A DNA stretch of 64,000 bases from an uncultured Pelagibacteraceae bacterium (GCA_902566705.1 CACFJT010000001.1:122023-186022); one strand, 5' to 3'; shown: positions 7,099 through 16,166, counted from the first letter of the stretch. Notes: generated by a model not told the origin, from the sequence alone. Made by a program: numbers and translations.

Positions 7099-9177
7099 TT
7101 ACTTAATTTTTTTTGAAATTTTTAGTGCAAATGCATAGTCAACAGCAATCTCTTCTATTGCACCATCTCTTCCTGATTTTCCACCATGACCAGCATTCAT
7201 TTCAGTTTTCAAGAGAAGCAAATTATTATCTGTTTTATAGTCTCTAAGTTTTGCTGTGAACTTTGCAGGTTCATCAAATAAAACTCTATTATCACTTAAA
7301 CTTGTTGTAATAAAAATATGTGGATAATCCATTTTTTTAATATTGTTGTAGGGTGCATATGAAAAAATATAATCAAAGTGTTCTTTATTCTCTTTTGCAT
7401 TTCCAAATTCGTCAAATTCTCCGACTGTTAAAGGTAAGGAGTGATCTAGATTTGTAGTTAAAGAATCAACAAAAGGAACAGCCATAACAATTCCTAAAAA
7501 TAATTCTGGAGATTGATTCACCACAGCACCCATCAATAATCCTCCAGCTGATCCACCCATTCCAATTATTTTTCCTTTTGAGGTATAATTTTTTTCTATT
7601 AAATACTTTGCTGCAAAAATATAATCTTCAAATGTATTTTTTTTATTAGTTAATTTTCCTTCTTTCCACCATTTCATACCTTTTTCCATACCACCTCTGA
7701 TATGAGCTGTTGCCCAAATTATATCTCTATTGATAAGACTTAATCTTGTGGAAGAAAAACTTGGAGACATAGAATTTCCATAAGATCCATATCCATACAA
7801 TAAAACATTTGCAGACCCATCAATTTTTGTTTTTTTGTGTCTTGTGATTGTTAATGGAACCATCCTCCCATCATGAGATTTATACTCAACTCTCTCAACA
7901 ATATAGTCATCTTTGTTATGACCAGATGGTATCTCTTGTTCTTTGACAAGTTTTCTAGATTTAGTAGCTAAATTATATTTATATACTCTTGCGGGAGTGC
8001 TAGGGGATGAGTATCCTAAATAAACTTCATTTGTATTTCTATCTTTTTGAGCTAATGTAACCCCTGGAACATAAACTCTCTCATCTGAAAAAATTAATTC
8101 TTCCTCTATATTTGTAGAAGTGTTTTTAACAAATAATTTATCTAATGCGTCTGAAGTTTCACTACGAATAATCCAATTGTTAAGAAAAGTTAGACCACCA
8201 ATTAAAACTTCATTTTTTGCTGGAATATATGTTTTCCAGTTTTGATTTTCTAAATCATTACAAAAGTCAATCTTGAAGTCCTCAGCGTTTTTGTTTGTAT
8301 GATTGTAGAATTTTCCATTCCATGAGTTAACAGAATAAAGAACACCTCTTTCTCTTTTTATAATAAGTTTAGGAGATGGATTTGTTTCATCTGACTTAAA
8401 ATAGTATTGTTCCGAAGTATTATGATCAGAAGTATTTATAAAGTAGTATTTTTCGTCTGAGCTTATTCCAATACTTACTGTAAAAGCTTCACTTTTTTCC
8501 TCAAATATTAATTCATCATCATCAGTAAAATTTCCGATTTTATGTCTATAGATTTTTCTCGCTCTATGGTTTTTATCAAGTTTTGAATAAAAAATATATT
8601 TATCGTCTAGACTAAATGTTATTCCGCCAGATGTTTCTGTAATTTCTTTTGAAATGATTTTGCTTGTTTTTATATCTCTTAAATAAATTGTATAATACTC
8701 AGAACCTCTAAGATCTAAAGAGTATCCTAGATATTTATCATTATTACTTACCTCTAAATCCCCAACACCAAAATATTCAGTTGTGAGTTTTTCTTTTTCT
8801 TTATCACCATTCCATATTTCTTCTATGTTTTCTGAACCAATTTTTTTTCTTAGTTTTATGGAGTAATTTCCTATTGTTGTAGTTTTTGTCCAATACTCAT
8901 AGGCATGATCTTTATAGGGTAAAGATTCATCATCTAATTTTATTCTTCCTTTAATTTCATCAAATAATGTTTTCTGGATATCTTTGGTGTCTTTAAGATG
9001 ATGTTCTGTATAAGCATTTTCATCCTCTAAATATTTTTTGACTTCAGGATCTAACTTATTTTTATCTTTGAGAACTTCCAAAATATTATCTTGATGAATC
9101 CAGCTATAATTGTCTTCCCAATCAATATTGTGACAAGTTTTTATCTCTAGTTTTTTTTTAAGTTGTGGTACTTTCAT
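7099..9177 (-). CDS. ptrB: Oligopeptidase B (prolyl oligopeptidase family, protease II)
   Basis: A 692-residue serine peptidase of family S9, which cuts peptides after basic residues. The N-terminal beta-propeller covers roughly residues 80-410 and the C-terminal alpha/beta hydrolase domain the rest. The catalytic triad is visible: Ser543 in GGSAGG, Asp629 in SLSDNRV and His664 in NAGHGGKSGR. The hydrolase domain also shows the typical YGYGSYG and HIRGG motifs. Length matches the family (about 690). No signal peptide is seen, so it acts in the cytoplasm. It is divergent from the J-domain gene, with only 15 bases between the two starts. Confidence 0.94.
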   Translation of the reverse strand: MKVPQLKKKLEIKTCHNIDWEDNYSWIHQDNILEVLKDKNKLDPEVKKYLEDENAYTEHHLKDTKDIQKTLFDEIKGRIKLDDESLPYKDHAYEYWTKTTTIGNYSIKLRKKIGSENIEEIWNGDKEKEKLTTEYFGVGDLEVSNNDKYLGYSLDLRGSEYYTIYLRDIKTSKIISKEITETSGGITFSLDDKYIFYSKLDKNHRARKIYRHKIGNFTDDDELIFEEKSEAFTVSIGISSDEKYYFINTSDHNTSEQYYFKSDETNPSPKLIIKRERGVLYSVNSWNGKFYNHTNKNAEDFKIDFCNDLENQNWKTYIPAKNEVLIGGLTFLNNWIIRSETSDALDKLFVKNTSTNIEEELIFSDERVYVPGVTLAQKDRNTNEVYLGYSSPSTPARVYKYNLATKSRKLVKEQEIPSGHNKDDYIVERVEYKSHDGRMVPLTITRHKKTKIDGSANVLLYGYGSYGNSMSPSFSSTRLSLINRDIIWATAHIRGGMEKGMKWWKEGKLTNKKNTFEDYIFAAKYLIEKNYTSKGKIIGMGGSAGGLLMGAVVNQSPELFLGIVMAVPFVDSLTTNLDHSLPLTVGEFDEFGNAKENKEHFDYIFSYAPYNNIKKMDYPHIFITTSLSDNRVLFDEPAKFTAKLRDYKTDNNLLLLKTEMNAGHGGKSGRDGAIEEIAVDYAFALKISKKIK

Positions 9178-9192
9178 TTAAGTAGGAAATAT

Positions 9193-9696
9193 ATGAATAT
9201 TATTATTTATCTAGTTGTAATATTAGTCATTTTATATTTTTTATTGAGATGGTGGTCAAATATTTCTCCAAAAAAAATGTCAAAAGGAGTGAGGCTGGTA
9301 ACAATTTTATTATTAGCTTTATTAGCTGTTTTATTTGCAATTGGGGGAAAATTTTTACTTACATTGCCGTTAACTCTTGCAAGTCTCGCTTTGGTCAAAC
9401 TCAAAGGTTTGTCGCTGATCCAATTACTCTCTCTTTATAGACTTATCCAAACTTTAAGAAATTCTGGAAGATTTTCTTTCAACCAGCATCAAAATAATAA
9501 CTCTTCTACATTATCAATATCTGAAGCATATAAGATTTTAAATTTAGATATTAATAAAAAACCAACCAAAGAGATAGTGAATAAAGCTTACCAAAAAATC
9601 CAAAAAAAAATTCATCCTGATATTTCCCCAGAGACCTCAAGATTATCAGCCATAGTTAATGAAGCTAAAGAAATAGTTCTTAAAGATATTTCTTAA
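9193..9696 (+). CDS. Membrane-anchored J-domain protein (DnaJ-like)
   Basis: This 167-residue protein has two or three N-terminal hydrophobic segments (about residues 2-15, 27-45 and 47-65) and a C-terminal J-domain at about 100-165. The domain holds the essential HPD tripeptide in KIHPDISPE, preceded by SEAYKILNLD. Architecture resembles DjlA-like or TIM14-like J proteins, which recruit DnaK (Hsp70) to the membrane; no partner is known here. I chose the ATG at 9193 because the longer frame at 9163 runs into the divergent oligopeptidase gene. Its stop is interlocked with that of the convergent glycosyltransferase in a TTAA. Confidence 0.85.
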   Translation: MNIIIYLVVILVILYFLLRWWSNISPKKMSKGVRLVTILLLALLAVLFAIGGKFLLTLPLTLASLALVKLKGLSLIQLLSLYRLIQTLRNSGRFSFNQHQNNNSSTLSISEAYKILNLDINKKPTKEIVNKAYQKIQKKIHPDISPETSRLSAIVNEAKEIVLKDIS

Positions 9697-10655
9697 TTAA
9701 TTATTGATATTACTTTTTCGTAAATTTTATCTGGATTAATTTTATCTTTACCGAGTGTATTGTGAGAAACTGTTTTTTCTCCATCAGGAATTATTGGATA
9801 CATATTTGTACTGTAAGAACCATAAATTAATGGTGTATCGGCCATCAATGTAATTGTTTTGACTCCTAAGGCTGAGGATAAATGTGAGAAACTTGTATCA
9901 TTGCAGATTGCAACATTACAATTTTTAATAATAGGTAACGTTTCTTTAATATTAAGATTATCTAAGGTGACACATTTTTCTTTAAATTTAGTATTATATA
10001 TTTCTGTTAAAATCTTTTGTTCATCGTCATTTTTGCCTGTTGCTAAAAAAAATCTACATTTTTTTAATGTTTCTAATTTTTCCATTACTTTTAAAAAAGT
10101 TTTTGAGGGTATTCTTTTTGTTGGACCTGAACCGCCAATTCCCAACAAAACATTTAATTCATCATTATTTATATTATATTTAAGAACTGATTTTTGAACT
10201 AGATCATTGTCAATTTGAATTTCTGGATTATCATTAGTCTCAATCTCTAAATATTTTTTAATAATAGCTTTAGCTGGCTCTGTAATGTGCTGATTTTGTT
10301 TTTTAAATAATGGGTATTGAAATATTTCTTTAATACCTGCTAATCTAGAAATTAAGTTATATCTCAAGGAAGAATTGAATATAAAAACTTTATCGAAATT
10401 ATATTTTTTTATATCACTTGCTAATTTGAAAAATCCTTTTAAACCATCATGCTTTTGATTTATTTTGTTGTCTCTTTCCAAGTGAATTATTTCATCAATA
10501 TAATTTGTATAACTTAAAAATTCATTAGCTCTCGAATTTTGTTTTACAAGTAAACTTATTGGCACCTGAAATTTTTTTGAAATAGCTTTAATAAAAGGCA
10601 GGAAAATTACTGTATCACCTATGCCCATTTTGTTTTGAATAGCTAATATTTTCAT
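9693..10655 (-). CDS. Glycosyltransferase family 9 (heptosyltransferase-like)
   Basis: A 320-residue GT9 protein, the family of ADP-heptose:LPS heptosyltransferases that build the lipopolysaccharide inner core on the cytoplasmic face. The N-terminal Rossmann half begins with ILAIQNKMGIGDTVIFLPFI, a variant of the family's GDxxxxTP/LP opening. The C-terminal half has GIGGSGPTKRIP and CNDTSFSHLSSALGVKTI, corresponding to the family's ND/S-x-x-x-HLA sugar-nucleotide region. The donor sugar is not determined; it may act on LPS made by the lipid A cluster near 34-39 kb. It is divergent from the DapA-like gene. Confidence 0.88.
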   Translation of the reverse strand: MKILAIQNKMGIGDTVIFLPFIKAISKKFQVPISLLVKQNSRANEFLSYTNYIDEIIHLERDNKINQKHDGLKGFFKLASDIKKYNFDKVFIFNSSLRYNLISRLAGIKEIFQYPLFKKQNQHITEPAKAIIKKYLEIETNDNPEIQIDNDLVQKSVLKYNINNDELNVLLGIGGSGPTKRIPSKTFLKVMEKLETLKKCRFFLATGKNDDEQKILTEIYNTKFKEKCVTLDNLNIKETLPIIKNCNVAICNDTSFSHLSSALGVKTITLMADTPLIYGSYSTNMYPIIPDGEKTVSHNTLGKDKINPDKIYEKVISIIN

Positions 10656-10703
10656 GTTTATTTATAAACTTTACTAATTAATATTTTTATATAAATTTTT
10701 ACT

Positions 10704-11588
10704 ATGAGTAAAATTAAAGGCATTTATGCGGCTTCAATGTCTATCTTAAATGATGATTTGACGCTTGATATAAAGAAAACCATTTTGCATGCAGAAATGG
10801 TTATTGACAACGGTTGTCATGGAGTGGCTATATTTGGTAGCACTGGACAGGCACAGCTCATACCTGTTTCTGAAAAAATTAATTTGTTAAATCATCTGAC
10901 TTCAAGCAAATATAAAGAAAGGTATATTATTGGTACTGGTTTAAATTCTTTAGGTGAAACAATTAATTTGATGAGAGTTTCTAAATCTTTGGGATTTAAT
11001 AGATTTTTAATTATGCCACCTGCTTACTATAAATATGGAGATAAAGAAGTAATAGAATTTTATAGCAAAATAGTAGATGTAATTTCTGATTGTGAAATAG
11101 TACTATATAATTTTGAAAAACTATGCGGTTATAAGTTCAGTATTGAGTGTGTTGAAGAGTTAGTAAAAAAATATCCAAAAAATATAGTTGGAGTAAAAGA
11201 TAGTTCATATAATCTTTTTGAAAACTTAAAAATTGATAATTTTTCAGTTTTACCTGGATCAGAAACTAAATTATTTAAAGGACTTCAATTAGGTTGTTCT
11301 GGAATTATTACAGCAACATGCAATGCTACTTCTATACTGGCAAGAAAAGTTTATGATGATTTTAATGATGGAAACGAACAGACAGTAAATCAAAATCTTT
11401 GTGATGTAAGAGCAGAATTTGAAAAATATAATTTGATTTCGGGTTTACATACTTTCTTTAGTAAAAAAGAAAAATATTATAAAAATCTTTTGCCACCACT
11501 AAGTACTTTAAACTCTAAAGAAGCAACAGATTTAATAAATAATTTAGAGAAATTAAATTTTTCATTAAATAATAATAAGGCAGCTTAG
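10704..11588 (+). CDS. Dihydrodipicolinate synthase-family aldolase (DapA/NanA-like)
   Basis: A 294-residue TIM-barrel aldolase of the DHDPS / N-acetylneuraminate lyase family. The Schiff-base lysine is Lys165 in VGVKDSS and the general-base tyrosine is Tyr135 in IVLYNF. The pyruvate-carboxylate motif is a GSTGQ near residue 45, in place of the usual GTTGE. These families condense or cleave pyruvate with an aldehyde. Loss of the standard GTTGE glutamate and the setting beside a fatty-acid methyltransferase suggest it is not the lysine-pathway DapA. The stop codon directly abuts the next start. Confidence 0.85.
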   Translation: MSKIKGIYAASMSILNDDLTLDIKKTILHAEMVIDNGCHGVAIFGSTGQAQLIPVSEKINLLNHLTSSKYKERYIIGTGLNSLGETINLMRVSKSLGFNRFLIMPPAYYKYGDKEVIEFYSKIVDVISDCEIVLYNFEKLCGYKFSIECVEELVKKYPKNIVGVKDSSYNLFENLKIDNFSVLPGSETKLFKGLQLGCSGIITATCNATSILARKVYDDFNDGNEQTVNQNLCDVRAEFEKYNLISGLHTFFSKKEKYYKNLLPPLSTLNSKEATDLINNLEKLNFSLNNNKAA

Positions 11589-12779
11589 ATGCAATTAGCT
11601 AGATTTTTAAATAATGTTTTTAAAAAAGATGGATTTATCTTAATTGATGCTAATTCTAAAAGTTATATTATTGGTAATCCAATAAGTGAAAACCCTCTTA
11701 AACTAAAAATATTAAATAAAAACCTTCATTACAAATTATTATTTCATCCCGATTTATATTTTGGTGAAGCTTACACTGATGGAGAAATAATTATAGAAAA
11801 TGGAACATTGACAGATTTTTTAGATCTTTCTTTAATGAATTTTGGTAGGGGTGAGATAAATTTTTTTAGTTCTTTAATCAATAAGTTAAGAGGCACTTAT
11901 AGATATTTCACTAATTTTAATTTTATAAAAAAATCTAAGATGAACGTTTCACATCATTATGATATTTCTGATGATCTTTATGATCTGTTTTTAGATCCTA
12001 AAAGACAGTATTCATGCGCGTATTTTAAAAATGAAACAGACACGCTTGAAACAGCTCAAAATAATAAAATCCAACATCTAATTAAAAAACTTAATATAAA
12101 GCCAAATCAAAAAGTATTAGATATCGGATGTGGATGGGGATCTTTGGCAATTGATATAGCAAAAAGTGCAAATTGTGAAGTTACGGGAATTACACTTTCT
12201 GAAAATCAATTTGATTATTGTAAAAAAAGAGCAAAAGAACTTAATTTAGAAAATCAACTACATTTTAAATTAATTGATTATAGAGAGCTGAATGAAAAAT
12301 TTGATAGAATAGTAAGTGTAGGAATGTTTGAGCATGTAGGAAGAAAATTTTATAGAAAATTTTTTTCACAAGTCGAAAAACTTTTGAAAGATGACGGTGT
12401 ATCTTTAATTCACACAATAGGATCAGTGAATCCTCCAAGAGATCCACATCCCTGGATAACAAAATATATTTTTCCTGGTGGATATACTCCAAGTTTGAGC
12501 GAAGTAAGCCCTCATATTGAAAAGTCTGGATTAATTGTTGCAGATATTGAGGTTTTAAGGCTTCATTACATGCATACTTTGAGACATTGGAAAGAAAATT
12601 GTCTTAAAAACAAAGAAAAAATAATTCAAATGTTTGATGAAAGGTTTTTTAGAATGTGGGAATTTTATCTTGCAGGTTGTGAGATGGCATTTAAATGGGG
12701 TGATCAAGTTGTGTATCAATTTCAATTAACAAAAAATTATTCTTCAACACCTGTCACAAGAGACTATATTTATCAATAA
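11589..12779 (+). CDS. Cyclopropane-fatty-acid synthase family SAM methyltransferase
   Basis: A 396-residue protein of the Cfa/CMAS family, which methylates unsaturated acyl chains of membrane phospholipids with S-adenosylmethionine. The SAM-binding motif is VLDIGCGWGS at about residues 176-185. The family motifs HHYDISDDLYDLFLD (about 122-136), QYSCAYF (140-146) and the C-terminal RHWKENC are present. The N-terminal 110 residues match the lipid-binding extension of Cfa. It starts at the base after the aldolase stop and is the second gene of a four-gene run. A 12-base-pair inverted repeat covers its stop codon. Confidence 0.92.
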   Translation: MQLARFLNNVFKKDGFILIDANSKSYIIGNPISENPLKLKILNKNLHYKLLFHPDLYFGEAYTDGEIIIENGTLTDFLDLSLMNFGRGEINFFSSLINKLRGTYRYFTNFNFIKKSKMNVSHHYDISDDLYDLFLDPKRQYSCAYFKNETDTLETAQNNKIQHLIKKLNIKPNQKVLDIGCGWGSLAIDIAKSANCEVTGITLSENQFDYCKKRAKELNLENQLHFKLIDYRELNEKFDRIVSVGMFEHVGRKFYRKFFSQVEKLLKDDGVSLIHTIGSVNPPRDPHPWITKYIFPGGYTPSLSEVSPHIEKSGLIVADIEVLRLHYMHTLRHWKENCLKNKEKIIQMFDERFFRMWEFYLAGCEMAFKWGDQVVYQFQLTKNYSSTPVTRDYIYQ

Positions 12780-12793
12780 ATTATTGATAAATA
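12767..12793. repeat. Perfect 12-bp inverted repeat over the methyltransferase stop codon
   Basis: TATTTATCAATA is followed by a three-base gap (AAT) and its exact complement TATTGATAAATA. The stop codon TAA lies at 12777-12779, inside the repeat. It could fold into an A/U-only hairpin at the 3' end of the mRNA segment. No T-run follows, so I do not call it a terminator. Confidence 0.7.
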
Positions 12794-12806
12794 TAAATTT
12801 CCTTAA

Positions 12807-13994
12807 ATGAAAAAAAAGAAAAAAAGAACGAAAAAAAATTTTTCTAAAAATAAAAAAAAACCCAAAAAAGCTCTAAAAAGGATTAAGAAAATCAATATTA
12901 AAAAAGTAAAAGTAAGACAAAAAAAGACTTCTAAAAAAAGAAAAATTAAAAAATTTAAAAAAGTAATTAAAAAAAATAAATTTATTGAGTCAAAACAGTC
13001 AAATTTCCTTTTAAAGATAATTAATTTCCAAAATTCTATAAAACCTGAATTAAAGTTTAAATTTAATTTTGGTTTTGAAAAATATGTCCAAGCATTTTTT
13101 GATAAAATATCAGAAACAATTTCACAGTATAAAATTTTAAAAAAAGATGAGGCAAGAAGGTTAAAATTAGAAAAACAAGAAAAAGAAAGATTAGAAAAGA
13201 TTGAAACTGCAAAAGAAAAGCAAAAAGAGGCTGAATTAAAAGTTAAATTAAAAGAACAAGCTTTAAAAGATGAAATTAGATTAGAAAAACAAAGAACAAA
13301 AGAAATAAAATTATTCTTAAGAAAAGAACAAGCTCTTTTAAGAATTGAACAAGCAGAAAAACAAAAACAATTTTTACAACAATTAAAATTAGATAAGCAA
13401 ATTGAAAAGTTTAGAATTAGAGAGGTTAAAGAATTAGAGAAATTAGAAAAAATTTCTTTAAGAGAAAAGAGAGAGGATTATGCTGGCTTACAACAAAGAA
13501 TAGAAAAATTAAAAGAAAAATATCGAATTATTAGAGATCAAAAAATTAAGGAAAGAGTAGAGGCTTTAGGAGTTAAAATTCAAGGAGATGAGGATAGAGA
13601 AACACTTTTACAAAAGGAAAAAGAATATACTTTAGCTAGGCAGAAAATTGAGTTTGCTCTAGAAAGTTTCTATAGAAGTGCTAGCAGTTTAGTGTTTCAA
13701 CTAAACAAAAGACACATAACCAGACATATGTCTATCTTTAGATGTATAGACAGAAGATTTGAAACAGGAGAAATATTTGTTAAATGGGATGAAGCCTCAG
13801 ATGACGAGTGGCTTCTATTAATTTATATAAAAAACAATTCACCAGACGAAGGAATAGTTATTGAAGATAAAACCAATCCAGAAAAAAATATTTTTCATGA
13901 GTTTAAAAATAATGAAATATTCAGGGCTTCAGATACTATGGTTGATGCACTTACGCAGTTAATTGCGAGAAAAAGAGCCAAAAATATCAATTAA
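12807..13994 (+). CDS. Lysine-rich coiled-coil protein of unknown function
   Basis: A 395-residue protein in three parts. Residues 1-60 are about 58 percent lysine/arginine by hand count (35 of 60), a histone H1-like or nucleolar-like tail. Residues about 95-270 are a long charged helix rich in K/E/L/Q with heptad spacing, so a coiled coil is likely. Residues about 280-395 look globular, with more aromatic and acidic residues (FRCIDRRFETGEIFVKWDE, DEWLLLIYI). No signal peptide or membrane segment is seen. I do not recognise the family. The basic tail suggests binding to DNA, RNA or anionic lipid. It is 27 bases after the methyltransferase and 30 before a small membrane protein. Confidence 0.8.
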   Translation: MKKKKKRTKKNFSKNKKKPKKALKRIKKINIKKVKVRQKKTSKKRKIKKFKKVIKKNKFIESKQSNFLLKIINFQNSIKPELKFKFNFGFEKYVQAFFDKISETISQYKILKKDEARRLKLEKQEKERLEKIETAKEKQKEAELKVKLKEQALKDEIRLEKQRTKEIKLFLRKEQALLRIEQAEKQKQFLQQLKLDKQIEKFRIREVKELEKLEKISLREKREDYAGLQQRIEKLKEKYRIIRDQKIKERVEALGVKIQGDEDRETLLQKEKEYTLARQKIEFALESFYRSASSLVFQLNKRHITRHMSIFRCIDRRFETGEIFVKWDEASDDEWLLLIYIKNNSPDEGIVIEDKTNPEKNIFHEFKNNEIFRASDTMVDALTQLIARKRAKNIN

Positions 13995-14024
13995 ATTATC
14001 TTAAATAATTAAGTATCATTTAAG

Positions 14025-14318
14025 ATGTTATTTTCATCTGCATTAATGATCATTTTGTATTTAATATTTAGATATGTTCTTGCATGGATAAGGTATTTTA
14101 ACAGCCTTGACTCTAGATTGGGTCAGTCTACCTGGCGATGGAGTTATGATTATCCAGTTATAGGAGAAAGAGATATCTCAGATCTTGATGACAAAACTTT
14201 TGTTAGACTTAGGAGAAAAAGAAATAGAGTTATAACTCTAATGTACTCAATTTTATTAATAATGTTTTTATTATCTATGTCTTTACTGAGTGAATTTTTA
14301 ATATTTTTCCTTACTTAG
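14025..14318 (+). CDS. Small membrane protein of unknown function
   Basis: A 97-residue protein with hydrophobic segments at about residues 2-20 and 72-95. Between them is a charged stretch with tryptophans (GQSTWRWSYDYPVIGERDISDLDDKTFVRLRRKRNR in sequence, residues 33-69). No family is recognised. It lies 30 bases after the lysine-rich protein and is the last gene of the run. A short inverted repeat (CTTAAAT 14000-14006, ATTTAAG 14018-14024) ends exactly at the start codon, with no visible Shine-Dalgarno, so initiation may depend on upstream translation. Its stop is interlocked with that of the DCC gene. Confidence 0.75.
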   Translation: MLFSSALMIILYLIFRYVLAWIRYFNSLDSRLGQSTWRWSYDYPVIGERDISDLDDKTFVRLRRKRNRVITLMYSILLIMFLLSMSLLSEFLIFFLT

Positions 14319-14662
14319 TTTTTCAGCTGCTTTTTATTTTTTAAATATAAAAAAAAGGCAATCATTTCATACCCATATTTAAAGATTGTGAAAATTATTG
14401 GTAGTTTAAAAAATTTATATAAAAATTTATATTTTGGAATTTTTTTCCAAACATAAAGAAATGCTTCTGCACCCTGAATAATTTTACCATTCTCCTTAAC
14501 ATGTAATCTTCTTAACAATTCTTTATCATTTCTTGATGTTTCTTTTTCAGCATCAGAATTATTAGTTATGTCTATCCAGTCAATATCTTTGATATTTTCT
14601 TTTTTATATAGGTTAATTTCTGATCTACAGATTTTACAAGAGTTATTAAAAAATACCTTCAT
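14315..14662 (-). CDS. DCC-family thiol-disulfide oxidoreductase (DUF393)
   Basis: A 115-residue protein that begins with MKVFFNNSCKICRSEINLYKK in the pattern of DUF393, named for its DxxCxxC start. The CxxC is seen in SCKIC, here with asparagine for the usual aspartate (NNSC rather than DGxC). The middle holds GKIIQGAEAFLYVW, a typical family stretch (G-x-x-x-x-GxxA). The C-terminus is hydrophobic. I took the start at 14662 because the conserved strand begins there; a longer frame to 14698 is open. The role is a thioredoxin-like redox reaction without a known partner. Confidence 0.82.
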   Translation of the reverse strand: MKVFFNNSCKICRSEINLYKKENIKDIDWIDITNNSDAEKETSRNDKELLRRLHVKENGKIIQGAEAFLYVWKKIPKYKFLYKFFKLPIIFTIFKYGYEMIAFFLYLKNKKQLKN

Positions 14663-14747
14663 TTGATGATAATTAACTTTTAGTAAGAAATTGTACATGC
14701 GTAAAATGATCAGTTGAAAAATATTAACAAACCACTATTTAAGGTTA

Positions 14748-16160
14748 ATGAGTAATTTCTTTAATAAATCTGATTTAACAAGACAGGATGCAGATAAATT
14801 AGTATCTGAAACATTAAATAGTTGTGATGATGGTGAGCTTTATTTAGAGGAGTCTAAATCAGAATCAATTTTGTTAGATGACAATAAAATAAAAAGCTCG
14901 AACTATAGTTCTGATTTAGGATTTGGTTTTAGAGCTATTTCAAACGAAGTTGTTGCTTATTCGTATTCAAATGAAATATCGAAAGATTCACTAAAAAATT
15001 CTTCAGAAAATCTTAAATCAACTCTGAAATCAATTAAAGGCACATATAATCATGAAATTCCAAAGTCTAATAAAAAATTTTATAAAGATATAAATCCAAT
15101 TGAACAAAAAACTTTAGATTCAAAATTAGAAGTATTAAATAAAGTAAATGAATTTTTAAGAAAAAAAGATGGATCAGTAAAACAAGTAACAGCTAGTTTT
15201 GCTGGTGAGCAAAAATCAATAGAAATTATTCGATCAGGTGGAGAGTCGCTTACTGATGTACGTCCGTTAATTAGATTTAACGTTTCAGTGATGTTAGAAA
15301 AAAATGGAAGAAAAGAAACAGGTGTATATGGAATTGGCGGCAGGCAATCTTATGATGATTATTTAAAAAATGACAATTGGAAAAATGTTTGTGAAGAGGC
15401 TTTTAGAATAGCATCAGTAAATTTAGAGAGTAAACCAGCGCCTGCTGGTGAGATGAAAGTAGTCTTAGGACCTGGTTGGCCCGCCATCTTAATTCATGAA
15501 GCGATTGGTCATGGTCTAGAAGGGGATTTTAATAGAAAAAAAACATCAGCATTTCATAATCTTATGGGAGAAAAAGTTGCAAGTGATGGAGTAACAATTG
15601 TTGATGATGGTACGATAGATAATAGAAGAGGTAGTTTAACAATTGATGACGAGGGTACACCAACCGAGCGAACAGTTTTGATTGAAAATGGTATTCTTAA
15701 AAATTTTATGCAGGACAGGCACAATGCGAGATTAATGAATACAAGATCTACTGGATCTGGAAGAAGAGAAAATTATAGACATATTGTTTTGCCAAGAATG
15801 AGAAATACAATGATGTTAAGTGGCAATCAAACTCAAGATGAAATGATCAAATCTGTCGATAAAGGAATTTTTGCAGTAAGTTTTGGAGGTGGCCAGGTAG
15901 ATATTACATCTGGAAAATTTGTATTTAATTGTACTGAGGCTTACGAAATAAATAATGGTAAAATTGGATCTCCAATTAAAGGCGCAACACTTATTGGTGA
16001 TGGTCCATCAATACTTAAGGAAGTATCGATGGTAGGAAATGATATGATGCTAGATCCAGGAATAGGAACCTGTGGAAAAGCAGGACAAGGAGTTCCTGTG
16101 GGAGTCGCTCAACCTTCAATTTTAATTGATAAAATGACAGTTGGTGGAACAAAACTTTAA
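14748..16160 (+). CDS. tldD: Metalloprotease TldD
   Basis: A 470-residue zinc metalloprotease subunit. The TldD/TldE pair forms a heterodimer that digests unfolded peptides and in some bacteria trims modified peptides such as microcin B17 or degrades the CcdA antitoxin. The zinc motif HExxxH is visible as HEAIGH in ILIHEAIGHGLEGDF near residue 250. The C-terminal GTCGKAGQGVPVGVAQPS is also typical. Length is normal (about 475). It is followed after six bases by pmbA, the inactive partner subunit, so the two are co-expressed. Confidence 0.95.
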   Translation: MSNFFNKSDLTRQDADKLVSETLNSCDDGELYLEESKSESILLDDNKIKSSNYSSDLGFGFRAISNEVVAYSYSNEISKDSLKNSSENLKSTLKSIKGTYNHEIPKSNKKFYKDINPIEQKTLDSKLEVLNKVNEFLRKKDGSVKQVTASFAGEQKSIEIIRSGGESLTDVRPLIRFNVSVMLEKNGRKETGVYGIGGRQSYDDYLKNDNWKNVCEEAFRIASVNLESKPAPAGEMKVVLGPGWPAILIHEAIGHGLEGDFNRKKTSAFHNLMGEKVASDGVTIVDDGTIDNRRGSLTIDDEGTPTERTVLIENGILKNFMQDRHNARLMNTRSTGSGRRENYRHIVLPRMRNTMMLSGNQTQDEMIKSVDKGIFAVSFGGGQVDITSGKFVFNCTEAYEINNGKIGSPIKGATLIGDGPSILKEVSMVGNDMMLDPGIGTCGKAGQGVPVGVAQPSILIDKMTVGGTKL

Positions 16161-16166
16161 AGCAAT

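Noticed and set aside
9163..9192. Longer start for the J-domain protein
   Set aside because: It would overlap the divergent oligopeptidase start and adds ten residues before the first membrane helix; the ATG at 9193 has a better spacer.
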